Part shown: positions 18,149 through 25,397 of the stretch, piece after piece | Position numbering within the stretch: position 1 is the first letter of the stretch | Layout of the letters: each line of letters begins with the position of its first letter | Assembly (NCBI RefSeq): GCF_012720115.1 | Contig: NZ_VNWN01000002.1 | Coordinates: forward strand, 806,001 to 870,000 | From: Sneathiella chinensis | GTDB taxonomy: Bacteria; Pseudomonadota; Alphaproteobacteria; Sneathiellales; Sneathiellaceae | Length of the DNA: 64,000 nucleotides | Direction: 5' to 3' | Notes under the pieces: generated by a model | The model's database searches: none | What the model was told of the DNA's origin: nothing | What the model saw: the letters and a program-made list of their open reading frames with translations, nothing else | Translations under genes and position numbers: made by a program

Positions 18149-18628
18149 ATGAACGATTGTCAGCGTATCGCAAAAATTACCCTGGACGAGAAATCCGTCG
18201 TTCGGAGAAACGCTGACATCGAGCATGAGCGGAAGGTGGCAATTTATGACCTTCTGGACCTGAACCAGTTTTCTGTCCATGGACATGAGGAGGCGGGGCC
18301 CTATTCCCTGCACCTCAGTATCGAGGACAACCGGCTGGTCTTTGACATTCGCTGCGAGGATGACGAAACCGAGCTGCTGCGCCTGCCGTTGCCGGTGATT
18401 ACCTTCCGCCGCATCATCAAGGATTATTTCCACGTTTGCGAAAGCTATTTCGAGGCCATCAAGTCGGCCTCCCCCTCCAAGATCGAGGCCATTGATATGG
18501 GGCGGCGGGGCCTTCACAACGAAGGGTCGGAACTTCTTCTGGAAAGGTTGCAGGGCAAGGTTGAAACGGATTTTGATACGGCGCGGCGGCTGTTTACCCT
18601 GATCTGTGTGCTGCATATCCGGGGCTGA
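18149..18628 (+). CDS. UPF0262 family protein
   Basis: A 159-residue cytoplasmic protein of the alphaproteobacterial UPF0262 family, function unknown. Characteristic segments are ERKVAIYDLLDLN and PLPVITFRRIIKDYFHVCESYFEAIKSASPSKIEAIDMGRRGLHNEGSELL. It follows hisD by 20 nt with AAGGTAG upstream, and precedes the phosphatase gene, which is the usual order. No catalytic motif is evident. Confidence 0.85.
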   Translation: MNDCQRIAKITLDEKSVVRRNADIEHERKVAIYDLLDLNQFSVHGHEEAGPYSLHLSIEDNRLVFDIRCEDDETELLRLPLPVITFRRIIKDYFHVCESYFEAIKSASPSKIEAIDMGRRGLHNEGSELLLERLQGKVETDFDTARRLFTLICVLHIRG

Positions 18629-18682
18629 GATGAACGCCCGCACCATGCGCCGCCTGCTTCCTGACGGGAGCGAGGGTCCGGC

Positions 18683-19141
18683 ATGACGATCAACGACCAG
18701 TCCCCCATGCCCACAAGCGTCCTGTTCGCCTGTACCCATAACAGTATCCGTTCGGCCATGGCCGAGGTGATCATGAAAAGCCTGTACGGAAAGAATATCT
18801 ATGTGGACAGTGCCGGGGTGATGGCCACGGAAATCAATGGATTTGCCATTGAGGTGCTGGACGAGATCGGGCTGGATGCGGAAAATCATCTGGCCAAGAA
18901 TCTGGATGATCTGGAAGACAGTTCCTTTGACCTGATTATCTGCCTGTCCCCGGAAGCCCATAAAAAGGCCGAGGAACTGACCCGTACCTGGGCCTGTGAT
19001 ATTGAGGACTGGAACACGGTTGATCCGTCCCTGGTAGAAGGAAACCGGGAAATGCGCTTGAACGCCTTTCGTCAGGTGCGCGATGATTTGTACCAGAAAA
19101 TCAAGACACGTTTTTCTCCCAGTGTGCACCCCTTGGTCTGA
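18683..19141 (+). CDS. Low-molecular-weight phosphatase/arsenate reductase-like protein
   Basis: A 152-residue protein with the P-loop CTHNSIRS, in which Cys17 and Arg23 form the CX5R phosphate loop of low-molecular-weight protein tyrosine phosphatases and the related arsenate reductases. The C-terminal part has an IEDWNTVDP segment that could supply the general acid. It could be a tyrosine phosphatase, but the family is also annotated as ArsC-like; no arsenic genes lie nearby. It sits in the conserved UPF0262-phosphatase-infA order. Confidence 0.8.
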   Translation: MTINDQSPMPTSVLFACTHNSIRSAMAEVIMKSLYGKNIYVDSAGVMATEINGFAIEVLDEIGLDAENHLAKNLDDLEDSSFDLIICLSPEAHKKAEELTRTWACDIEDWNTVDPSLVEGNREMRLNAFRQVRDDLYQKIKTRFSPSVHPLV

Positions 19142-19284
19142 AATTGTCCTATATTACTTTCTGCAGTGTGGCGGTTCCGCCCCTTGATGAGAGGTTTCGC
19201 AGGTATTCCAGCAAACTAATACTTGATTTTTACGGACAGCCGCCGCATTTTGCACCCAATCTTAACAAACCTGACTAGGTAGAT

Positions 19285-19503
19285 ATGGCAAAAGAAGAAC
19301 TTTTGGAATTTGAGGGAACGGTTACTGAACTGTTGCCGAACGCCACGTTTCGCGTAAAACTTGAAAATGATCATGAGGTTCTGGCTCATACGGCAGGCAA
19401 GATGCGCAAACACCGCATTCGTGTTCTGGCCGGTGACAAGGTAACTGTTGAAATGACACCGTATGACTTGACCAAAGGTCGTATCACATTCCGTCACAAG
19501 TAA
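19285..19503 (+). CDS. infA: Translation initiation factor IF-1
   Basis: A 72-residue S1/OB-fold protein beginning [22 protein letters not shown] and containing [19 protein letters not shown] and [11 protein letters not shown], which is essentially the canonical IF-1. It binds the ribosomal A site during initiation. A 143-nt gap upstream probably carries its own promoter. maf follows after 12 nt. Confidence 0.98.
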   Translation: MAKEELLEFEGTVTELLPNATFRVKLENDHEVLAHTAGKMRKHRIRVLAGDKVTVEMTPYDLTKGRITFRHK

Positions 19504-19515
19504 GGCTTCGCCGCA

Positions 19516-20202
19516 ATGGGTGAAACTGTAAATCCACCCGCAAGGGGCGGCGAACAACAGATCGAGACCAGACAGTCCGCCAGCAGCGACAGCTTCCCTC
19601 CGCTGATCCTGGCATCCGCTTCACCGCGTCGGCAGGAACTCCTGCTGCAAATCGGCCTGAAGCCTGATCTGGTTGACCCCGCAGACATCCCCGAAGACGC
19701 ATTGCCGGATGAACTTCCCCGGCAGTTGGCCGCGCGCCTTGCCGATGAAAAGGCGGCGGCAGTTGCCGAACGGCACACGGGGGCCTTCGTTCTGGCCGCA
19801 GATACGGTTGTTGCCGTTGGACGTCGGGCGCTGGGTAAGGCGGGCGACGAACGGGAAGCCCGTAACTATCTGACATTGCTTTCCGGGCGGCGTCACCGGG
19901 TCTACACAGGCATGAGCGTGGTGTTGCCCACCGGGCGGCAGATTACCCGTGTGGTCAGCAGTGCCGTGATCTTCAAACCGCTTGGGGAGCATGACATCGC
20001 CAGCTACCTGAAAAGCGGGGAGTGGCGTGGCAAGGCCGGTGCCTATGCCATACAGGGACTTGGTAGCCTGTTCGTTCGCCAGATACAGGGGTCCTACAGC
20101 AATATTGTCGGGCTGCCCCTGCATGAACTTGCTGCGCTTTTGAACGGCAATGGCTTTGACGTCTGGCAAAGATCGTCTCTGGCCGCTTCCGATCAGGAAT
20201 GA
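19516..20202 (+). CDS. maf: Maf-like nucleoside triphosphate pyrophosphatase
   Basis: A 228-residue Maf protein. The signature ASASPRRQELL is at about 34-44, and the second conserved block AADTVVAVGRRALGKAGD and GRRHRVYTG follow. Maf proteins hydrolyse non-canonical or UTP/dTTP nucleotides. The N-terminus is about 30 residues longer than usual, so an internal start is possible, though no better start codon is seen. Its stop overlaps the next gene's start as ATGA, indicating coupling to the RNase-like gene. Confidence 0.9.
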   Translation: MGETVNPPARGGEQQIETRQSASSDSFPPLILASASPRRQELLLQIGLKPDLVDPADIPEDALPDELPRQLAARLADEKAAAVAERHTGAFVLAADTVVAVGRRALGKAGDEREARNYLTLLSGRRHRVYTGMSVVLPTGRQITRVVSSAVIFKPLGEHDIASYLKSGEWRGKAGAYAIQGLGSLFVRQIQGSYSNIVGLPLHELAALLNGNGFDVWQRSSLAASDQE

Positions 20203-21590
20203 GCCGCCAGATCCTGATCGATGTGGATCCGTTCTTGACCCGGATTGCGGTGATGGAGCGGGACCGGCTCGCCGATATCGCTTTTCTTGATCCCAATGCC
20301 CCAACACTGGTCGGTCGGATTTTTCTGGCCCGGATAACCGCTGTTCGCAAGGATATTGACGCCTGCTTTGTCGATCTGGGGCTTTCCGGCCAGCAGGGGT
20401 TTCTTCAGTTGAAGGATATTCCGTCCGAATTCCGCGAAACCCTGTTTGAGGGTATGAAGCTGCCGGTTCAGGTCCTCAAGGACGGAACCGGGGAAAAGGG
20501 CGTTCAGGTTTCTGCCTTCCTTCAGTTCGAAGGCCGCTATGGGGTGTTCAAGCCTTTCGGAAGCGGCATTGTTTTCGCAAAATCCATCAAGGATGCCGCA
20601 GTCCGGGCAGAGATTTCCTCCTGCTTGTCCGGGCTTGGGGCTGGGACCAGCGCTGGGGGTGTCGTTGTCCGAAGTGCCGCTGCGTCTGTGCCCATCGATA
20701 CCCTGTCAGGTGAAATGCAGGCCCTGATCAGCCGCTGGCAGTCCCTGCAACAGACCATCGCGCAGGACAAGGCTGTTCGGGACCTGACGGACCTCTCGCC
20801 CCTGTCCATGATGGTTTCCGGGTTGGTAACCGAACATGACACTATCTTGGTGAATGATGCGGATGCCTTGCACGCCTTGAAGGCGGAACTTGGTCATTCC
20901 GGCATCAGGGCAGAACAGATCGGGCTTGCCCCGGTTGCGGAAGACCTGTTTGAGCAATTCGGCGCCGAAGAAGAATGCGACCTTCTGGACCGAAAGCGGG
21001 TCGCCCTGCCGTCCGGCGGCGATATCACCCTTGAGGAAACCGAGGCCATGGTGGTGGCGGATGTAAATTCCGGCGGGCTGGTTGCTGCAAAAGGGGGGCG
21101 GTCGGTTGCCCTGCAAACCAATCTTGACGCAGCCGAAGTCCTGCTGCGTCAGCTTCGGCTGCGTCATTTGTCCGGCATTGTCATTGTGGACTTCATCCGG
21201 ATGGAGGCGAGGGGCGAGACGGATATCCTGACCCGCCGCTTGCGGGAGCTGGCAGCACGGGACCCGGCCAGCCTTCGGGTGGTGGGCATGACCGAACTGG
21301 GTCTCATGCAGCTGGTACGGCGGCGCACATCGCGGCCTGTCTCGCAGGTGCTGGCAATGCCCCTCAATACGGGGGTGGGGCATTTTCCGTTGGGGGAGGC
21401 ATCGCGGCTGGCGCGGGCCGTTCGGGCATTCTCGCGGCAGGCGAAGAAGCCGGTGATCGCGGTCGCAGGGGGCGGGGCCGTCCGGCGGTTTCTGGAAAAT
21501 TATGGCCCCCGGCTGGAAAAGGCCCTTGGGGTTCGGCTAGAATACCAACTTGATGACACGTTGGGAGAGCGGGACTATACCCTGTCCTGA
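20199..21590 (+). CDS. Ribonuclease E/G family protein lacking the Zn-link
   Basis: A 463-residue RNase E/G-type endoribonuclease. The N-terminal S1 domain is near residues 35-115 (GRIFLARITAVRKDIDACFVDLG). The DNase I-like catalytic part has MVVADVNSGG and GIVIVDFIRM, whose Asp residues match the Mg-binding pair. After GLMQLVRRRTSRPV the family normally has a CPxC zinc-link; none is present and the protein ends soon after. It might be monomeric or organised differently. It is coupled to maf (ATGA) and followed by yacG, the common alphaproteobacterial order. Confidence 0.88.
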   Translation: MSRQILIDVDPFLTRIAVMERDRLADIAFLDPNAPTLVGRIFLARITAVRKDIDACFVDLGLSGQQGFLQLKDIPSEFRETLFEGMKLPVQVLKDGTGEKGVQVSAFLQFEGRYGVFKPFGSGIVFAKSIKDAAVRAEISSCLSGLGAGTSAGGVVVRSAAASVPIDTLSGEMQALISRWQSLQQTIAQDKAVRDLTDLSPLSMMVSGLVTEHDTILVNDADALHALKAELGHSGIRAEQIGLAPVAEDLFEQFGAEEECDLLDRKRVALPSGGDITLEETEAMVVADVNSGGLVAAKGGRSVALQTNLDAAEVLLRQLRLRHLSGIVIVDFIRMEARGETDILTRRLRELAARDPASLRVVGMTELGLMQLVRRRTSRPVSQVLAMPLNTGVGHFPLGEASRLARAVRAFSRQAKKPVIAVAGGGAVRRFLENYGPRLEKALGVRLEYQLDDTLGERDYTLS

Positions 21591-21638
21591 CCGCCATTTG
21601 AGCAGGCCCCATCGGATTTTGGTAACAAGGAAATCATC

Positions 21639-21824
21639 GTGACAAAGAAAACCGGTAATCAGCGTACATGCCCGCAATGCGGCAAGCCGACAGATGCCAC
21701 CTATCGCCCCTTTTGTTCCAAGCGGTGCCAGCAGGTCGATCTTGGGCGATGGCTGAATGAAAGCTACGTCATCCCGTCGGATGAGCCCGCCCCGACCAAT
21801 GATGAGGAATGGGAAAACCGCTGA
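21639..21824 (+). CDS. yacG: DNA gyrase inhibitor YacG
   Basis: A 61-residue zinc-finger protein with CPQCGKP and [18 protein letters not shown], the four-cysteine YacG pattern. YacG binds GyrB and inhibits gyrase. The gene starts with GTG, preceded by AAGGA at 7 nt, and lies 48 nt after the RNase-like gene. A strong terminator follows. Confidence 0.94.
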   Translation: MTKKTGNQRTCPQCGKPTDATYRPFCSKRCQQVDLGRWLNESYVIPSDEPAPTNDEEWENR

Positions 21825-21846
21825 AAGCCAGAGTTTTAAAGGGTTT

Positions 21847-21884
21847 CGGGGCGTCATATTGAGCGCCCCGGAATTTTTTTTGTT
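21847..21884 (+). terminator. Rho-independent terminator after yacG
   Basis: CGGGGCG (21847-21853) pairs with CGCCCCG (21864-21870) around a 10-nt loop and is followed by a long T-tract. It ends the maf-RNase-yacG transcript. Confidence 0.88.
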
Positions 21885-21970
21885 TTTTGCTTTTTGGGGT
21901 ATGGACAGCCCCGATAATATCTTCTATAACCCAGCTTCCTTACGGAGATCACAACTCTCCAGACCGGTAA

Positions 21971-22046
21971 GCCCAGGTAGCTCAGTTGGTAGAGCAGCGG
22001 ATTGAAAATCCGCGTGTCGGTGGTTCGAATCCGCCCCTGGGCACCA
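21971..22046 (+). tRNA. tRNA-Phe (GAA anticodon)
   Basis: A full cloverleaf: acceptor GCCCAGG pairs with CCTGGGC, anticodon loop TTGAAAA with anticodon GAA, T-loop TTCGAAT, encoded CCA. The stretch after it is an atypical region with a broken ORF. Confidence 0.97.
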
Positions 22047-22144
22047 CTTCCCCCCCCATATACGATAAGTAATCCAAGAGATGCCATCTCAGGCCTTCAT
22101 CGGTGCTGAAATCTTGCTATGACAATTCGAGTGGCATTATTCGT

Positions 22145-22630
22145 CTAGCGGAATATTTTTCCAGTCTCAGCATTTAGATAAAGCCTGTTTGCGGTAGTTA
22201 GTCCGCCACAATACATAAAGTAGATTGGTTGGTTGCGATGTTTCGATGACTTCACCCAACCGCCATTTTCGTGAAATTCGCCCTCAGTGCATCGTCTCTG
22301 GTCTATAAGCGACCGTGCAGCATTCGCGAACTGCGTACGATATCGTGCAAAGTCGTCGGACTTGGCAATCAGCGCTTCGGCGCTGCTCGCGCCTTCTGCT
22401 GGATCAGGCGGGCGGGTTTCTGATAAGAATTTCGCAGATACCCATTCAGCGAACTTGCCGCCTGTGATGCCATTGTCCGGTGCACATCGACTGTTCCCAG
22501 CGTCCACATAATCACTTCGTCCGCTTTTACAGGATGCGTTGTAATAATCCGTTACGCGCACCCACCCGTGGCGCCGCTCAAATACATCCAGCCCTTGGCA
22601 GTGCCTATCCTCGTATTGAGAGAGTAAATT
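22145..22630 (-). pseudogene. Fragmentary hypothetical ORF, possible gene remnant
   Basis: The frame is open from about 22630 down to 22145, but the first usable start is a GTG at 22561, giving 138 residues without a recognisable ribosome site. In-frame codons upstream (YEDRHCQGLDVFERRHGW) read like protein, then meet a TAA, which suggests a lost 5' end. The fragment is Cys-containing (SCKSGRSD, SRCAPD, RRCTEG, MYCGG), compatible with a secreted disulfide protein, but I do not recognise a family. It lies 98 nt after tRNA-Phe, a common integration site. Confidence 0.4.
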
Positions 22631-22823
22631 TTATCATAAAAACTCGCAATGCGGGAATCGTTTCTGCGTGGGCGTTAGTCGACGATTGGATCGACTTGGC
22701 ATTACAAGGGAGAGCATTCGTATGTGCTGGCGTCTTTCATTCTTTCCATTTCACTAAAAGTTGGCGGAGGCGGGTCGGTGCGGTAGGGTGCGTTTCATCG
22801 TCTTGAGATGCGAGGGGGATGGG

Positions 22824-23369
22824 ATGCGGAAGGTTGGGGTGCTGGTTTTGTTGTTGGTGTCGGTGGGGATGGCCGGGCTGGCATTTCATCAGTATGAGAC
22901 AAGCGGCCGTGAGGTCGTCCGGTTCCCGATTGCGGGAGCAGGGGAGGGAGCGGCCCCGCCCGTGATGTTGTCCCGCGCCCAGTCGCCGGTGCGTGTGATC
23001 CTGTCCGTCCGGTATCGGGTTGATCTGGTGGCCGACCAGAACGAGGCCTATGGCTATCAGGTGTCGGTCAAGGGACCGGCCGGGAGAACGGTTCTGTCCG
23101 GGGATGGCCGCAATGTGGTCAGCCGGGAGGATCGGGGCAGCGGGTTTGTCACCGATCGGCAGAATCATGTTATCGGCACCTTCCCGGTAGAGACAGAGGG
23201 CGCCTATCTGGCGGAGTGGTCCCTGTCCCCCCGTTCAGGGCAGGTTCTTGAGGCTCGCCTTATGGTTCGGGAGAATGTAGCGCCTATTAGTATTTCTAAA
23301 TTGACTGTCGCGGCAATTTGCTTTGTGCTGGCCGGATTGATGCTTTTTGCGGGACGTAAACGGGCGTGA
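22824..23369 (+). CDS. Membrane-anchored hypothetical protein
   Basis: A 181-residue protein with an N-terminal hydrophobic segment at about 4-20 (VGVLVLLLVSVGMAGLAF) and a C-terminal membrane span at about 156-176 (SKLTVAAICFVLAGLMLFA). A roughly 130-residue beta-rich region lies between them, presumably periplasmic. I chose the ATG at 22824 because AGGGGG precedes it and it places the hydrophobic segment at the N-terminus. I do not recognise a family. It is 27 nt upstream of a LysE exporter gene and may be cotranscribed with it. Confidence 0.65.
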   Translation: MRKVGVLVLLLVSVGMAGLAFHQYETSGREVVRFPIAGAGEGAAPPVMLSRAQSPVRVILSVRYRVDLVADQNEAYGYQVSVKGPAGRTVLSGDGRNVVSREDRGSGFVTDRQNHVIGTFPVETEGAYLAEWSLSPRSGQVLEARLMVRENVAPISISKLTVAAICFVLAGLMLFAGRKRA

Positions 23370-23396
23370 GCCCCTCCCGAACGGTCTGGAGCGTAG

Positions 23397-24029
23397 ATGA
23401 TGCTGGAAAGCGCGCAACTGGGGTTGTTTCTTGTGGCGGCATTGGCCCTGAATATCACACCGGGGCCGGATATGCTGTTTACAGCCGCTAATGGTATGCG
23501 GCAGGGCGCCCGCGCGGGTATGATCTCGGCCGCCGGGATCAGTTGCGGGGGCGTGGTGCATTCCACCCTGGCGGCGATTGGGGTGTCGGCTGTGGTGGCC
23601 GCATCGGATATGGCCTTTGATATATTGCGCTTTGCCGGGGCCGCCTATCTGGTCTGGATCGGTCTTCGCAGCCTGCGGGCGGACGATACCTTCCTGATGT
23701 CCCGTGGGTCGAAGGGGACGGGGCTGGTGCGTCTGTTCCGCCAGGGAATGTTGACCAATATCTTCAACCCCAAGGTCGCCCTGTTCTTCATTGCCTTCCT
23801 GCCGCAGTTTACCAACCCGGAGACGGGGAGCATGGCCGTTCAGATCTTTTTCCTTGGCTTCCTGTTCAGCCTGACGGGAATCTTCATCAACGGGGCGGTC
23901 GGGATTTTCGCGGGCCGGGCCGGTCAGGTATTGTTACAGCGTCCGGGCGCCGCAAAGTGGATTGCCCGCCTGTCGGGAACCATGCTGGCCGGGCTGGGAA
24001 TTCGCCTGCTTTTCCTTGAAAAAAGCTGA
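23397..24029 (+). CDS. LysE/RhtB family amino acid exporter
   Basis: A 210-residue inner-membrane protein of about six hydrophobic segments. The family motif NITPGPDMLFTAANGMRQGARAG lies at about 19-41, with GAAYLVWIGLRSLR at about 80-93 and the typical FRQGMLTNIFNPKVALFFIAFLPQF at about 114-138. It is the expected length. LysE-type proteins export amino acids or related metabolites; the substrate here cannot be told. A modest hairpin after the stop may end the transcript. Confidence 0.9.
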   Translation: MMLESAQLGLFLVAALALNITPGPDMLFTAANGMRQGARAGMISAAGISCGGVVHSTLAAIGVSAVVAASDMAFDILRFAGAAYLVWIGLRSLRADDTFLMSRGSKGTGLVRLFRQGMLTNIFNPKVALFFIAFLPQFTNPETGSMAVQIFFLGFLFSLTGIFINGAVGIFAGRAGQVLLQRPGAAKWIARLSGTMLAGLGIRLLFLEKS

Positions 24030-24030
24030 T

Positions 24031-24050
24031 CCCGGACGAGAGTATCCGGG
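24031..24050 (+). terminator. Weak hairpin after the LysE gene
   Basis: CCCGGA (24031-24036) pairs with TCCGGG (24045-24050) just after the stop codon. No clean U-tract follows, so termination here is tentative. Confidence 0.35.
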
Positions 24051-24209
24051 CCGGTTTCGGCAAGGCCGGTTCTTGATCTTTGCCTAAATTGGTGTCAGCC
24101 TGACAGAAATATTTGCAACCGCTTTCTAATAACCGTATTTAATCCCACGAATTCAACTGGGTTCCAAATGCTGGATTACTGTGTCGGACTTGTGTGAACT
24201 GCCAAGAAA

Positions 24210-24225
24210 TTGACCGTTTGGTCAA
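24210..24225. promoter_or_regulatory. RutR-like operator palindrome upstream of the cytosine importer operon
   Basis: The 16-bp dyad TTGACCGTTTGGTCAA matches the RutR consensus TTGACCANNTGGTCAA at all but one specified base. RutR is the TetR-family regulator of pyrimidine use described in Escherichia coli. The site is 127 bp upstream of the substrate-binding protein gene of an operon that ends in cytosine deaminase, which fits pyrimidine control. The regulator itself is not identifiable in the window. Confidence 0.65.
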
Positions 24226-24269
24226 ATTTGGTGGTCTTTTTTTGCCAGTCAGAAAACAAACAAGGCCCT

Positions 24270-24284
24270 TGGCACGGAATTTGT
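24270..24284 (+). promoter_or_regulatory. Candidate sigma-54 promoter of the cytosine importer operon
   Basis: TGGCACGGAATTTGT matches TGGCAC-N5-TTGC with correct spacing; only the last base of the -12 element differs (GT for GC). Transcription would start near 24296, giving a leader of about 56 nt. Nitrogen-limitation control would suit a nucleobase importer, but the altered -12 base makes this tentative. Confidence 0.38.
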
Positions 24285-24351
24285 AACAGCGGAAGACAGG
24301 ATAGAAAAAACGGGTTTCGGCACTGTGCCGCACCAAACAAGGAGAGCGAAG

Positions 24352-25344
24352 ATGGGAATAGCGAGGTTCTTAACGGCTGCTTTTGTTGCTTTTGCGACAT
24401 TCGTCAGCGTCTCGGCCGCCCAGGCTGAAACGATCAAGGTCGCCGGTATTTATACCGTTCCGGTACAGCAGAAATGGGCAGGCACCCTGCACCGTGCGCT
24501 GGTTGCCGCAGAAAAGGAAGGCCAGATCGAGTATGTCTACTCTGAGAAGGTTGCCAATACTGATTATGTCCGGGTTATGCGGGAATATGCGGAAAGCGGC
24601 GTCAAGCTGATCGTTGGCGAAGCCTTCGGGATCAGCCGTGAAGCGCGCAAGGTTGCGGATGATTATCCTGAGGTCGCGTTCCTGATGGGCGATCCCGGCG
24701 ACAAGCACGGCGAGAATTTTGCCGTGTTCGACAACTACATTCATGAGCCTTGCTATTTGATGGGTGTTATTGCCGGTTCCATGACCAAGACCAACAAGAT
24801 TGGCATGATCGGTGGCTACCCGATCGGTGAAGTGAACCGTCTGTTCCATGCCTTCATGGCTGGTGCCAAATCCGTCAACCCGGATGTGGAGTTCAAGGTT
24901 TCCTTCATCGGGTCCTGGTATGATCCGCCGAAAGCCAAGGAATTTGCCTACGCCCAGGTTGAGTCCGGTGTGGACATCCTGTATGCGGAACGCGCCGGCG
25001 TTGTCGATGCTGCCCGTGAAAAAGGCATTCTGGCCTTTGGTAACGTCAATGACATGAACAAGGAAGAAAACGGCAAGGACGTGGTTGTGGCCAGTGCCCT
25101 GTGGCACATGGAAAACGCGATCGCGAACGCGGTTGCCGATGTCAAGGCGGGCACCTTCGTTGCAGCTAATTACAAGGAATGGACCATGATGCAGAAGGGC
25201 GGCGCCAGCCTGTCCCCGTTCTATGAGTTCGATTCCCGGATCGATCAGGCAACCAAGGACAAGGTTGCGGAACTGACCAAGCAAATCATGTCGGGTGAAC
25301 TGGTTGTCGACATAAACGACAACGAGCCGAAATCCACATTCTGA
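24352..25344 (+). CDS. BMP family ABC transporter substrate-binding protein
   Basis: A 330-residue periplasmic binding protein with a signal peptide (cleavage likely after AAQA, residue 25). The BMP/Med/PnrA-type fold shows VIVGEAFG-like segments (KLIVGEAFGIS), the turn GMIGGYPIGEVNRLFHAFMAGAKSVNP and GSWYDPPKAKE. This family binds nucleosides or nucleobases. AAGGAGAG precedes the ATG. It is first in an operon with an ATPase, two permeases and a cytosine deaminase; an internal terminator after it would allow higher expression of this binding protein. Confidence 0.92.
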   Translation: MGIARFLTAAFVAFATFVSVSAAQAETIKVAGIYTVPVQQKWAGTLHRALVAAEKEGQIEYVYSEKVANTDYVRVMREYAESGVKLIVGEAFGISREARKVADDYPEVAFLMGDPGDKHGENFAVFDNYIHEPCYLMGVIAGSMTKTNKIGMIGGYPIGEVNRLFHAFMAGAKSVNPDVEFKVSFIGSWYDPPKAKEFAYAQVESGVDILYAERAGVVDAAREKGILAFGNVNDMNKEENGKDVVVASALWHMENAIANAVADVKAGTFVAANYKEWTMMQKGGASLSPFYEFDSRIDQATKDKVAELTKQIMSGELVVDINDNEPKSTF

Positions 25345-25351
25345 TCCAGAC

Positions 25352-25377
25352 GAGGCGGGTGACAAACCCGCCTCTTT
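25352..25377 (+). terminator. Intercistronic attenuator hairpin after the binding-protein gene
   Basis: GAGGCGGGT (25352-25360) pairs with ACCCGCCTC (25366-25374) across a 5-nt loop, then TTT. It lies between the binding protein and the ATPase, a common way to make more of the binding protein. Confidence 0.6.
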
Positions 25378-25397
25378 CATAAACGGGGGCGGGCAGT

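Noticed and set aside
19468..19480. TTGACC-AAA-GGTC dyad resembling half of a RutR site
   Set aside because: It lies inside the infA coding sequence, has a 3-bp spacer and an incomplete arm, and encodes the conserved LTKGR of IF-1.
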